Source: Paenibacillus sp. 598K (GTDB lineage Bacteria; Bacillota; Bacilli; Paenibacillales; Paenibacillaceae). Taken from it: a DNA stretch of 64,000 bases. Of this stretch, positions 46,088-55,025 are shown in pieces (position 1 is the stretch's first letter; each line of letters starts with the position of its first letter). The DNA lies in contig NZ_BFBX01000043.1 of NCBI RefSeq assembly GCF_003851045.1, positions 1 to 64,000 of the forward strand, read 5' to 3'. The notes under the pieces are model-generated. The model worked only from the letters and a program-made list of their open reading frames with translations, searched no databases and had not been told where the DNA came from. Both the position numbers and the translations under genes were made by a program.

Positions 46088-49000
46088 TTAGTTTTTGGGA
46101 GACGCGGCAAGCTTGTCGACGATGGCCCCGTAACGGCCGACCAGCATCTCGGCCTTCGCCTCAGCGATCCGCGCAGGATCGTAATGCAATCCAACCTGAA
46201 GCGAGCTGCTGTACACCGTACAGTGAACGACAAGCGGACAGCCAGCCATCACCGGTTGGCGATAATGCAGGATCGTCCCGCTCCACGCCTCCGTCTGGCG
46301 AATCGGCGTCAAGCTCTCGATCCTGATTAGACTAGGCCAGGACAGGCCGTCTTGTGCCTCCAGAAGCATGGACGGGTAGGCGGCCAACGCTGCAGCTGCG
46401 GTCCATGCTTCTGAAGTGCGATCCAGCAATTGGACGAAGGAGGCAGCACCGCCAGTATCCACGCAAAGGGGGGCAATCTGGCTGAAGTTGCCGATCGTTT
46501 CGCCGTGCTCCGCATCTCTCCCATCCACGATGACGCCAGCCGTCACGACGACGTCTTGCGTCATTTGCCGGAGCAGCAAAACATAGGATGTTAACAGAAT
46601 CGCGTCGACGGTCTGCTTGGCAGCCGACGCCACCTGCTGCAACGCATGGAAGCCGGCGCCGCTCAAGATCCATTGCGCCGTTGCTCCCGCCTTGCCACCC
46701 ATGCCAAACGGGTAGCTCCACGCCCGGGAGCGCTCCAGCACGCGCTGGCGCTCGCGCTCTAGCAACCCGTACTTGACCTGCTGTCTCTGCTTGTGCGCAA
46801 AAGCCGAATACCCGATGCTGCGCGCCGACGCAGACTCGGAAGAGGCGGACCCAGAGGAGGCGGACCCGCCAGCATAAGCCGCTACCGTCTCCTGCAGCAG
46901 CTGCCTTACGCTAGTTGCATCGCACACGGAAGCATGCAAGCATCCGATCAGTCGGGAGCTTCCCCCTCCTCTAACCAGGCTAAAGCGGGCGCTACGCCCT
47001 GCTGCGACAGGCAGCGGCCGGCTTCCCTCCTCTTCCATCAGTACAGCCAGCCGCTCGCGGCGCCGGCCTTCATCGAGCTCCCGCAGATCCCATCGCGCAA
47101 GACCAAACTCCGCCAACGCTTCAGATGGCCATAACAGGGGGTGTCGTCCAAGCACGCTCCGCAACGCCGACTCTAGCCTGCCAGGATCGAGCGTCTGGCT
47201 GCAGTCGACTCCAAAAACAACGTTGGCTGCCGCGGCTTCCTGTTGCTCCTGCAGCAGCCAGTGCTCTTGCTGGCAGGATCGCTCCGGCTCGAGTGTGCCG
47301 CTCTCATCCCAGCTTGTCAGCGGGCGACGATGCGCCGCCTCCGCCCCATCCACGAGCAGCAGATAGTCGGCGCCGACCGGTCGTATCCCGCTGCCCTGTC
47401 GGTCTGCAAAGCGATAGCCGATCTTCGCTGCCGCAAGTTGATCGATGCTAAGCATCAGGTCCGGCACCGGATAGATCACTTCTGCAACACCGTTGCCCTG
47501 CGTCTTCAACAATTGCTTGGCTGCTTCGCCCCGAGACATGAACAGTTCGATCAACATCCCTCGCCGATGACGCAGCACCGCCCGCGTCTCGTGGCTGCGC
47601 ATGCATACGTAATATTCGGCGACGGTATAGCCCAACGACTGCAAGCCTCGCACGGCCGCCTCCGGCGCCTCCGTTCGTACACGAACGCTCGGGGCGACAT
47701 CTGTATCCTCACTCGGCCCAGCGATGGCGGCTGAGCCGGTCTCCACCAACTCGATCAGTCCTAGTCCTTGCATGTACAAAAAGGCGACCGCCGCGCCGTC
47801 AAACAACACGGCCGGCTGCTTGTCGCTTATCGCCTCGTAAGCAATCCCATCACGTTGCAGCCATTGACAAGCAGCGTCGTTGTCCGCGACTGCGAAGCAT
47901 AAATGATACGGTCCCGGCCCGCGCTCGGTCAGTAGGCTATACACCGGGGATGTCGAATCTACAGGCGCGACCAGCTCGATCGGAATCCCTCTCTCCATGC
48001 CCCCGATCGCCAGTCGAACATGCTGCAACGGGTCTATGAGCGGGGCGCCCATATCGATGCCGAGGGCCCGGTAGGGATCGCTCCCGGCCTCAATATCCGG
48101 TACGGCAACCCCGATATGATGCAGACTCGTCAGCTCTTCCGCACGCTTCAGCCGCCACGTCTCTGCCCGAGGAAGCTCGACCTCCTGCAGCCGCTGCTCC
48201 GGATGCGTCAGGACCTCGTCCAATACATACAGGAAATGCTCTGCGAATGCCTCCATGGTCTTCCGTGCGAACAGTTGAGTGTTATACTCCAGCGCGCACC
48301 GGTAAGCCCCTTGGGCAGGCGTAATATCGATCTTGAAATCGAGCTTTGACGTAGCAGATTCGTATGGCATCTGCATCAGCTGCACCTCGCCTGACATCGG
48401 CTCGTCCACTTGCTCCCGCTGATTATGGTAGATCAGCATCGTGTCGAACAACGGATTTCTCCCGGGCGGGATCGCCTTGCCATACGGCTCGACGATGTTC
48501 TCGAACGGATATGAAGCATGATCATAGGCCTGCCATACGCACTGCTCGACAGCGTCGAGGAAGTCGTGGATCGTGGTCGAGCCTTCGGGATAACAGCGAA
48601 TCGGCAAAAAGTTGACGAATACGCCGACGATCGTATCCAAATCCGGATGATCTCTACCCGTTACCAGCGAGCCTACAACAAGATCCTCTTGCGTTGTATA
48701 GCTGCGCAACAGCACGTAATACGCAGCTAACAAGATGATATGGACGGTACTGCCTCGCTGGCTTGCGAAGCGTGTCAGCCGTTCCGCCAGATCGCCCCCA
48801 ATCCGGAAGACATGATGGTCGCCCTCGAAGGTCTTGACAGACGGCCGGGCATAATCTGTCGGGAAGGAAAGAAGCGGCAGCCGATCTTCGAACTGCTTGC
48901 GCCAATAGCTTTGCTGCGCCAGCCACCTCTCGTCGCCCTCCCGCTGCCAAAACCAGGAGGTGTAGTCCTTGTATTGCAGGTGTGCAGGCGGCAACTCCCT

Positions 49001-52000
49001 TCCTTCATACATCTGCCTAAATTGCTCCATCAGCAAGTTCAGCGAGATCCCGTCCAATACGATATGATGCGAGTCGAACAGCAAATAATGCTCTTCAGGG
49101 CCTGCCTCGACGATCGCCACCCGAATCAGCGGCGCCTGCGACAGATCAAAGGGACGAATGTACGCTTGCATCGCCTGCTCGACTGTCCTCCCCTTCATAG
49201 CGATCGGATCGGACTCGAATACGACCGTATCATGCACCTGTTGATACACCTCTTCGCCCTCGAGGAAAAACGAGGTCCTCAGCGCCTCGTGACGGTCGAT
49301 GAGCCGCCGGATGGCAGTTGTCGCCTTCTCTGGATCAAACGCGCCCGCAACGGCTAAAATCCCCGACATGTTGTAGCTCGTGTTTTCACCTTCAAGCTGC
49401 CGCAGAATATACATTTTTGTCTGTGCCGGCGAGGCCCGGTAATAGGTCTGAGCCTCTGCCTGGGGGATCGGCTCAAGCGCAGGCTGCCGATGCTCGCTTC
49501 GCTGCGCAACAAGGGCAGCCTGCTCGCGGAGCGTCGGGTATCGCCCAATATCCTGCAGCGTCAGTTTCACCGACAGCTCGATTTGGATTCGCGTAATCAA
49601 CTGCGCCGCCTTCAGCGAATGCCCTCCGATCGTATAGAAGTGAGCCTCTCGATCCACCGAGTCTACACCTAGCAGCTTGCGCCAGATCATCGACAGCGCC
49701 GCCTCAATCGGGTCATCGGCAAGCTCCGATTGTCGCGGCTCCTTTGACGTGTACGCGAGCTGCCGCAGCTGGGTTTTGTCGACCTTGCCGCTGGTCGTAT
49801 ACGGCAAGCTGTCCAGTCGCTTATACAACGAGGGGATCATATAATCGGGCAACTGCGCGGCCATATGCTCCCGTAACTGCTGGACATGGAGAGATGCGCT
49901 GGCCACATAACAGAGCGCGAGCATCTGCTCCTCCCCCGCTCCCGCGACCGCTAGCGCTGCCGCTTCCCTGACCGCAGGAAAACCTCGTACGACAGCTTCG
50001 ATCTCCTCGAGCTCGACACGGTTGCCACGGATTTTCACTTGATAGTCTTTCCGACCATAGTATTGCAGGTTGCCGTCCTCCAGCCAGCGCGCCAGATCTC
50101 CTGTACGGTACAAGCGGCCATAAGGCGTCTGCAAGTAAGCAGCCGCGGTCCTGGCCTCATCCCCGATGTAGCCTTCCGTTACCCCCATCCCGCCGACGTA
50201 CAGCTCTCCTGTACTGCCTCTGGGCAGCAATCGCATGTCCTCGTCGAGTAGATACACGCTCACATTATAGCTCGGTTTGCCTATAGGGACCGGTCCGGCA
50301 AGGTCAGCCTTCCTTGGGACGCGATAGCCGGAAGCCGAGATGCTGTTCTCTGTGGGACCGTACAGGTTGTAGAGCGTGGCCTGCGGCAGAGAGGCGTCAT
50401 GCTGCCGGACCAGGCTAGCCGTCATCATCTCGCCGGTGCAGATCACTCTCGTAACGGAGGCCAACGCCCCTCTCGCCTCCTGCTCCACATGCTCGAGCAG
50501 CGCCCGATACATCGTCGGTACGACAAGGATGAGATTCAGATGATGGCGCCGGATCAGGTCGACCAGCCTCTCCGGTGATTTGTTGTCGTCATCTTGCGGG
50601 AGGACCAACGTCCCGCCGCCGAGCAGCGTACAAAAAATTTCCACAACCGACGCATCAAAGGTTAATGTGGCGCATTGCAGCGTTCGCGTAGCGGCATCGA
50701 TGCCCACGAACTCATTGTGCCACCACAAGGAATTGACTAGCTGATCATGATGGACGACGACGCCTTTGGGCACGCCGGTGGAGCCTGAGGTGAACATCGC
50801 GTAGGCAGGCGCAGCGGACGAGGAGGACACCGTCTTTATCGCGTGGCCCGCCTCTTGCTCCGACAAGCTTGATTGCTGCACATTCAGTCGCGGAATCCCG
50901 AGCTCACCGGCCCGCTCGTAGTTCATATCATCCGTTATGAGCAAGGCAGGCTGCATCTGTGCGATAATCTGCTGCATCCGCGCGATTGGCATGACAGGGT
51001 CCAACGGGATATAAAAGGAACCGCTCTTCATAATCCCGAGCAGCACGACGATCATCTCCGTCGACCGCCCGCATAACACGGCGATCGGCTGATGCCTGCC
51101 GCTAACGCGGCCTGTGATGACGTGCGCCAATCGGTCCGCCCGCTGCTTCAGCTCCGCATAGGACAACTGATGGGAGCTGTCGATGAGCGCGACAGCATCC
51201 GGCAACCGGTCCGCCGTCTCATCAAACAACTGATGCACGCAACGATCCGCCGGTACACGGACGATGTCCCGATAACCTGCGAACAATCGCGGCTCCTCCT
51301 CCATCGTAAATAAGGGCAGATCGATCATCCGTCGATCCGGCTGATCTATCATACCCGTCAATACATGCTTGTACTGCTGCAGCATGCGATTCATCGTCGT
51401 CTCCTGCAGCAACGAAGCGTCATAATTATAATGGATATCCAGGCCTTCCTCATCCTGCTTGATCTCTACGATGAGCGGATAGTTGGCCGACTCATAGGAA
51501 TCTATCTTCTCCACTGCAAGGTCGAGGTTCAAACCGCCAAGCGCTTTGTCGAGCGGATAATTTTGAAATAAAAACAAGCTGTGAGCAAGCACGCTCCGAG
51601 CGTCGACACCCGAATACTGCTTGAACTCGGCGCCCGATGCGACAAGGAATGGACTTCGCTCGTACTGCTCCCGGCTCATGCTGCGAAGCAGTTGGGCTAT
51701 CGTAGTCGTCGCATCGAATCTGGTCCGCTGCGGGTAAGTCGAGACAAATAAGCCGATCATGTCCTCTATTCCGTCCACCGCCACAGCTCTACCCGTATGC
51801 GCCACCTCGAACAAGACATCCTTCAACCCGCTATAATTACTGATCAGCGCCGACCAACCGAGCTGCAATACGATGCCCAGCGTCACCTCGCATGTGCGGG
51901 CAAGGCGCTCGAGTGCTTCCGTAGTCTCTGTAGAGAGACGTGTTCGCAAAGAGCGATAAAAGCTTGCCTTAGCTTGCTCCGTATGGAAGGGAAGCGCGGT

Positions 52001-52633
52001 CGGTGCAGTAAAATCATGCAAGTATTTTTTCCAATACGATGCAATCCCTGGGTTTTCTCTCGCTGCCTTGAGGTACATCAAATAGCTTTTATACTTCGCT
52101 TTTGGCCAAAGACGCGTCTCCTGACCCTTGACCGCCTCACCATAGTTGGCGAAAAGCTCATGCAGCATCACACCAGAGCTCCAGCCGTCCATGATGATGT
52201 GGTGAAACGACCAGACCACCTTATACTTGTCCTGCGCGGTCTTCACCGTACAAATCCGCATCGTATCGCCGGAATCGAGCTGAAACGGCCTCTTCTTGTC
52301 CTCGCCTAGCAGTTGCTCCAGTCTTGCAGCTTGCAACTCCTCGCCAAGCGTAGACCAATCCTCGTAAGCCGTTTCCATTCGCTTTTGCCTGGCGATAATC
52401 TGGACCGGCGATTGGATATCCTCCCAGCGGAAGACAGCGCGCAGCATCTCGTTGGCCTCCACTGTCCTGTCGATCGCCTGGCGGAAGGCATCGAGATCAA
52501 GCGGGCCAACAAGGTACAGCACATGCTGGCCATGATACATGGTCGCAGTGCGGTCCAGACGATAGTGATACAGCATGCTCTCTTGACTCGGGCTGAGCGG
52601 GAGTATATCGGCAACGTTACTTGTTTTCATCAT
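46088..52633 (-). CDS. NRPS C-A-T-C with VOC didomain and degenerate C domain
   Basis: A 2181-residue synthetase: C (HHIIMDG ~144), A (~460-960, 'FTSGSTGVPKG' ~616), T (GGHS ~1004), C (HHIVLDG ~1190), then two VOC-fold segments (~1500-1765), then a degenerate C domain (~1780-2180). The first VOC segment reads like methylmalonyl-CoA epimerase, with all metal ligands in place: 'LHHIGVAVPDIEAG', 'IELVAP', 'PYHLCFAV', 'LIELVE'. The second lacks them. The last C domain has 'LHASVCDA', so the HHxxxDG motif is broken, and it follows a Ser/Ala linker. Pocket code DAVLITLISK is unassigned. Start is ATG 52633 or the adjacent ATG 52630, after GAGGAG. I know no NRPS of this layout. Confidence 0.9.
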   Translation of the reverse strand: MMKTSNVADILPLSPSQESMLYHYRLDRTATMYHGQHVLYLVGPLDLDAFRQAIDRTVEANEMLRAVFRWEDIQSPVQIIARQKRMETAYEDWSTLGEELQAARLEQLLGEDKKRPFQLDSGDTMRICTVKTAQDKYKVVWSFHHIIMDGWSSGVMLHELFANYGEAVKGQETRLWPKAKYKSYLMYLKAARENPGIASYWKKYLHDFTAPTALPFHTEQAKASFYRSLRTRLSTETTEALERLARTCEVTLGIVLQLGWSALISNYSGLKDVLFEVAHTGRAVAVDGIEDMIGLFVSTYPQRTRFDATTTIAQLLRSMSREQYERSPFLVASGAEFKQYSGVDARSVLAHSLFLFQNYPLDKALGGLNLDLAVEKIDSYESANYPLIVEIKQDEEGLDIHYNYDASLLQETTMNRMLQQYKHVLTGMIDQPDRRMIDLPLFTMEEEPRLFAGYRDIVRVPADRCVHQLFDETADRLPDAVALIDSSHQLSYAELKQRADRLAHVITGRVSGRHQPIAVLCGRSTEMIVVLLGIMKSGSFYIPLDPVMPIARMQQIIAQMQPALLITDDMNYERAGELGIPRLNVQQSSLSEQEAGHAIKTVSSSSAAPAYAMFTSGSTGVPKGVVVHHDQLVNSLWWHNEFVGIDAATRTLQCATLTFDASVVEIFCTLLGGGTLVLPQDDDNKSPERLVDLIRRHHLNLILVVPTMYRALLEHVEQEARGALASVTRVICTGEMMTASLVRQHDASLPQATLYNLYGPTENSISASGYRVPRKADLAGPVPIGKPSYNVSVYLLDEDMRLLPRGSTGELYVGGMGVTEGYIGDEARTAAAYLQTPYGRLYRTGDLARWLEDGNLQYYGRKDYQVKIRGNRVELEEIEAVVRGFPAVREAAALAVAGAGEEQMLALCYVASASLHVQQLREHMAAQLPDYMIPSLYKRLDSLPYTTSGKVDKTQLRQLAYTSKEPRQSELADDPIEAALSMIWRKLLGVDSVDREAHFYTIGGHSLKAAQLITRIQIELSVKLTLQDIGRYPTLREQAALVAQRSEHRQPALEPIPQAEAQTYYRASPAQTKMYILRQLEGENTSYNMSGILAVAGAFDPEKATTAIRRLIDRHEALRTSFFLEGEEVYQQVHDTVVFESDPIAMKGRTVEQAMQAYIRPFDLSQAPLIRVAIVEAGPEEHYLLFDSHHIVLDGISLNLLMEQFRQMYEGRELPPAHLQYKDYTSWFWQREGDERWLAQQSYWRKQFEDRLPLLSFPTDYARPSVKTFEGDHHVFRIGGDLAERLTRFASQRGSTVHIILLAAYYVLLRSYTTQEDLVVGSLVTGRDHPDLDTIVGVFVNFLPIRCYPEGSTTIHDFLDAVEQCVWQAYDHASYPFENIVEPYGKAIPPGRNPLFDTMLIYHNQREQVDEPMSGEVQLMQMPYESATSKLDFKIDITPAQGAYRCALEYNTQLFARKTMEAFAEHFLYVLDEVLTHPEQRLQEVELPRAETWRLKRAEELTSLHHIGVAVPDIEAGSDPYRALGIDMGAPLIDPLQHVRLAIGGMERGIPIELVAPVDSTSPVYSLLTERGPGPYHLCFAVADNDAACQWLQRDGIAYEAISDKQPAVLFDGAAVAFLYMQGLGLIELVETGSAAIAGPSEDTDVAPSVRVRTEAPEAAVRGLQSLGYTVAEYYVCMRSHETRAVLRHRRGMLIELFMSRGEAAKQLLKTQGNGVAEVIYPVPDLMLSIDQLAAAKIGYRFADRQGSGIRPVGADYLLLVDGAEAAHRRPLTSWDESGTLEPERSCQQEHWLLQEQQEAAAANVVFGVDCSQTLDPGRLESALRSVLGRHPLLWPSEALAEFGLARWDLRELDEGRRRERLAVLMEEEGSRPLPVAAGRSARFSLVRGGGSSRLIGCLHASVCDATSVRQLLQETVAAYAGGSASSGSASSESASARSIGYSAFAHKQRQQVKYGLLERERQRVLERSRAWSYPFGMGGKAGATAQWILSGAGFHALQQVASAAKQTVDAILLTSYVLLLRQMTQDVVVTAGVIVDGRDAEHGETIGNFSQIAPLCVDTGGAASFVQLLDRTSEAWTAAAALAAYPSMLLEAQDGLSWPSLIRIESLTPIRQTEAWSGTILHYRQPVMAGCPLVVHCTVYSSSLQVGLHYDPARIAEAKAEMLVGRYGAIVDKLAASPKN

Positions 52634-52654
52634 TCACTCCTCGTCATCCGTACT

Positions 52655-53911
52655 CTACAGCGACATGATATGATGCTCGCTGACGGGATCGGCCGCCTCG
52701 CCGCGTTCATCAATATAGGGCAACCCATTATGCTTGAATACATGGTCCAGACAATACATCTCGCCCGGCTTGTAGTCGAGCAACAAAATATCTTCCGGCA
52801 AGGTAGGCACCAGCTCTTTCAACCGATCGGGCAAATATTGCGGCGCTACGGCCTGATGCCACTTCAAGACGATCTTCTCGGGCTGTCGGCTGTTAGGGTA
52901 AAATCCGCAAATCTCAAACTTGCCAAAATCATGCGAGGTGAGCAGCACGCCCTTTTTCTCCAGTCCGCCAAGGTTGCGCTTGGACTCCGCGACATTGCGG
53001 AACGCTTCATCCAGGGTCAAGGCGTATTGCTCCACGCCGCGGACAGGCATAAACACCGTCATATAGTAGGAGATGATTTGATGATCCAAAAACTTCCGTT
53101 GCAGCTCGACCAGCGTATCGACCGTTTCATTGACACCCCGAATGATAGCCGGTTGGCCTCTGACCTGCACCCCTGCCTCTTGCAAAGCCCGGGTAGCCTT
53201 GACGGCGATCTCGCTGAATTCGCCCGGATGATTAAACTGCGAAATGACGCTCACCTGCTTGCCTTCTCTATCCTTCACCTGACGGAAAAAAGCCAGCAAT
53301 TCCTCGTCCAAAAACCGCTCCGGGTAGTAGGCCAGGCCCTTCGTAGCAAACCTCACCAATCGCACCGTCGGCACATCGAGCAAGGCGCCAAGCAATTCAT
53401 TCAGCTCGGCGGTTTTGCGGAACGATGCGGGATCTCCGCCGGTAAGGAGGATGTTGTCGACATGCGGATGCTTCTCCAAATACTGGAGCGCCATTTGGAG
53501 CTTGTCGTTTATTTTTTTGTGCTCATGTTCTTCATGCCGGATCTCGTTCACTTTGTAACAAAATTGGCAGTTGGCGATGCAGTAGTCGTCGATATGGAGC
53601 AAGAGCGTTTTCTTATATTTGTGCTGCAGGAACGAAGTATCGTCTTGCCTGTAGGATCGGTTGCCATACGGGTCGAACCTTCCCTGGAATGGCTTAGCGC
53701 CTGGCGGAGGAAGCACGACATTGATCATCTGTGTGCGATAGGGCTCCGTCTGCTCTGCGATCAGGCGAGCATAATACTCCGTCACCTTAAACGGCATGTA
53801 CGATTGCTCCAGCAGCGCGCGCCGCTCCTCCATCTCCTCCTCGCTAAACCCGACGATCCGGGCAAACGCCTCAAAACCCTTTTTCCCTGCTAGCAGCTCA
53901 ATTTTCATCAT
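52655..53911 (-). CDS. KamA-family radical SAM 2,3-aminomutase
   Basis: A 418-residue radical SAM enzyme. The 4Fe-4S ligands are CIANCQFC (CxxxCxxC, ~110-117); 'ILLTGGDPASF' and 'IIRGVNETVDTLVEL' match lysine 2,3-aminomutase, and 'NSRQPEKIVL' sits where KamA has PGGGGK, keeping the Lys that binds PLP. The family makes beta-amino acids from Lys, Arg or Glu; which one is not evident, as key carboxylate-binding loops differ. I used the ATG at 53911 with GAGGAG nine bases upstream. It lies just before the C-A-T-C synthetase gene, so a beta-amino acid in the product is likely. Confidence 0.85.
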   Translation of the reverse strand: MMKIELLAGKKGFEAFARIVGFSEEEMEERRALLEQSYMPFKVTEYYARLIAEQTEPYRTQMINVVLPPPGAKPFQGRFDPYGNRSYRQDDTSFLQHKYKKTLLLHIDDYCIANCQFCYKVNEIRHEEHEHKKINDKLQMALQYLEKHPHVDNILLTGGDPASFRKTAELNELLGALLDVPTVRLVRFATKGLAYYPERFLDEELLAFFRQVKDREGKQVSVISQFNHPGEFSEIAVKATRALQEAGVQVRGQPAIIRGVNETVDTLVELQRKFLDHQIISYYMTVFMPVRGVEQYALTLDEAFRNVAESKRNLGGLEKKGVLLTSHDFGKFEICGFYPNSRQPEKIVLKWHQAVAPQYLPDRLKELVPTLPEDILLLDYKPGEMYCLDHVFKHNGLPYIDERGEAADPVSEHHIMSL

Positions 53912-53943
53912 TCTCATCCTCTCCTCATGGAATATCGACGTTA

Positions 53944-55005
53944 TTAGCTCCTTTTTCTTCGATCGATCGCCTGGAACAGCTTTTTCCGCTTTTCCTTCTG
54001 TACAAGCTGCTCCCGTTTGTTGTCCTTCAGCTCCAGATGCTGCAATTCCTTCGTAAGCTTGACATAGCTGCTGAACCGTTCGCTGCTCAGTTCGCCGGTC
54101 TGAATCGCCTTTTGCACCGCGCACCCAGGCTCTCCCTGATGAAGGCAGTCGCGATACTTGCACTCGACCGCAAAGTCCTGGATATCCTGGAAGCTATAGT
54201 CCATCTGCGTGCTCTTCCACATCTGTAATTCCCGCAGCCCTGGCGTATCGATGATCATGCCGCCCCGAGGCAGCATGATCAATTGGCGATGGGTTGTCGT
54301 ATGCTGGCCCAAGCCGTCATGCGCTCGCACAGCGCCCACGGACATCCTCTCTTGCTCGCTCAGCGTATTGGCCAGTGTTGATTTACCGACACCCGATGAC
54401 CCGAGCATGGCGATGGTTTGCCCCGGTCTGCAATAAGCAGCCAGTGCATCAATGCCTGTTTGCTGCGCCGCGCTAATGGCATGGACGGGGACATTGGCGG
54501 CTATTTGCTGCACCTGGCTTATTTTTTGCTCCGTGTCCTCGCATTGATCGGCCTTGTTCAGGATGATGACGGGAGCTGCGCCGCTCTCTTGCGCCATGAC
54601 CAGGTACCGTTCCAATCGGCGGAGATTAAAATCGTGCGTGCAGGAGTTCACCAGAAATAACGTATCGATATTCGCGACCAGCACCTGCTCCTCCGTTACG
54701 TTGCCTGCCGCTTTCCGCGAAACCTGGCTGAACCTAGGGATGACGGCATGAATTGTCCCTTGCGCCATATCCTCGGCCTGGCGAAAGACGACCCAGTCTC
54801 CGACGACCGGGTAATCCCGTTTGTGCTCAGACGCATAACGGAATTTGCCGGACACCGCAGCCTGCAACGCACGCTTAGCCCCGGTCATGATCGTATAGAC
54901 ATAACGATGCTCTTCTACTACTCGCCCGACTTGCAGCCCTTGCAGTCGATACGGCAGATAATACGGTTCAAAACCTGGTCTCCAGCCCAACAAGTCCAGC
55001 CCCAT
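53944..55005 (-). CDS. rsgA: RsgA-type ribosome-associated GTPase
   Basis: A 353-residue circularly permuted GTPase: an N-terminal OB fold (~25-100), then G4 'LNKADQC' (~150), G1 'GSSGVGKST' (~203), G3 'DTPGLRE' (~251) and a C-terminal zinc site 'CKYRDCLHQGEPGC'. RsgA matures and checks the 30S subunit. The housekeeping copy usually sits with protein kinase and rpe genes, not in a biosynthetic operon. Placed between two synthetase genes with short gaps, this copy is a good candidate for self-protection against a product that binds the small subunit. The C terminus is extended and very basic (KREQLVQKEKRKKLF). Confidence 0.93.
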   Translation of the reverse strand: MGLDLLGWRPGFEPYYLPYRLQGLQVGRVVEEHRYVYTIMTGAKRALQAAVSGKFRYASEHKRDYPVVGDWVVFRQAEDMAQGTIHAVIPRFSQVSRKAAGNVTEEQVLVANIDTLFLVNSCTHDFNLRRLERYLVMAQESGAAPVIILNKADQCEDTEQKISQVQQIAANVPVHAISAAQQTGIDALAAYCRPGQTIAMLGSSGVGKSTLANTLSEQERMSVGAVRAHDGLGQHTTTHRQLIMLPRGGMIIDTPGLRELQMWKSTQMDYSFQDIQDFAVECKYRDCLHQGEPGCAVQKAIQTGELSSERFSSYVKLTKELQHLELKDNKREQLVQKEKRKKLFQAIDRRKRS

Positions 55006-55025
55006 GTCATCACTCCGATCCTGAG

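Noticed and set aside
53912-54163. A longer N terminus for the radical SAM enzyme
   Set aside because: It would overlap the RsgA gene, and a good ribosome site fits the ATG at 53911, which gives the normal family length.
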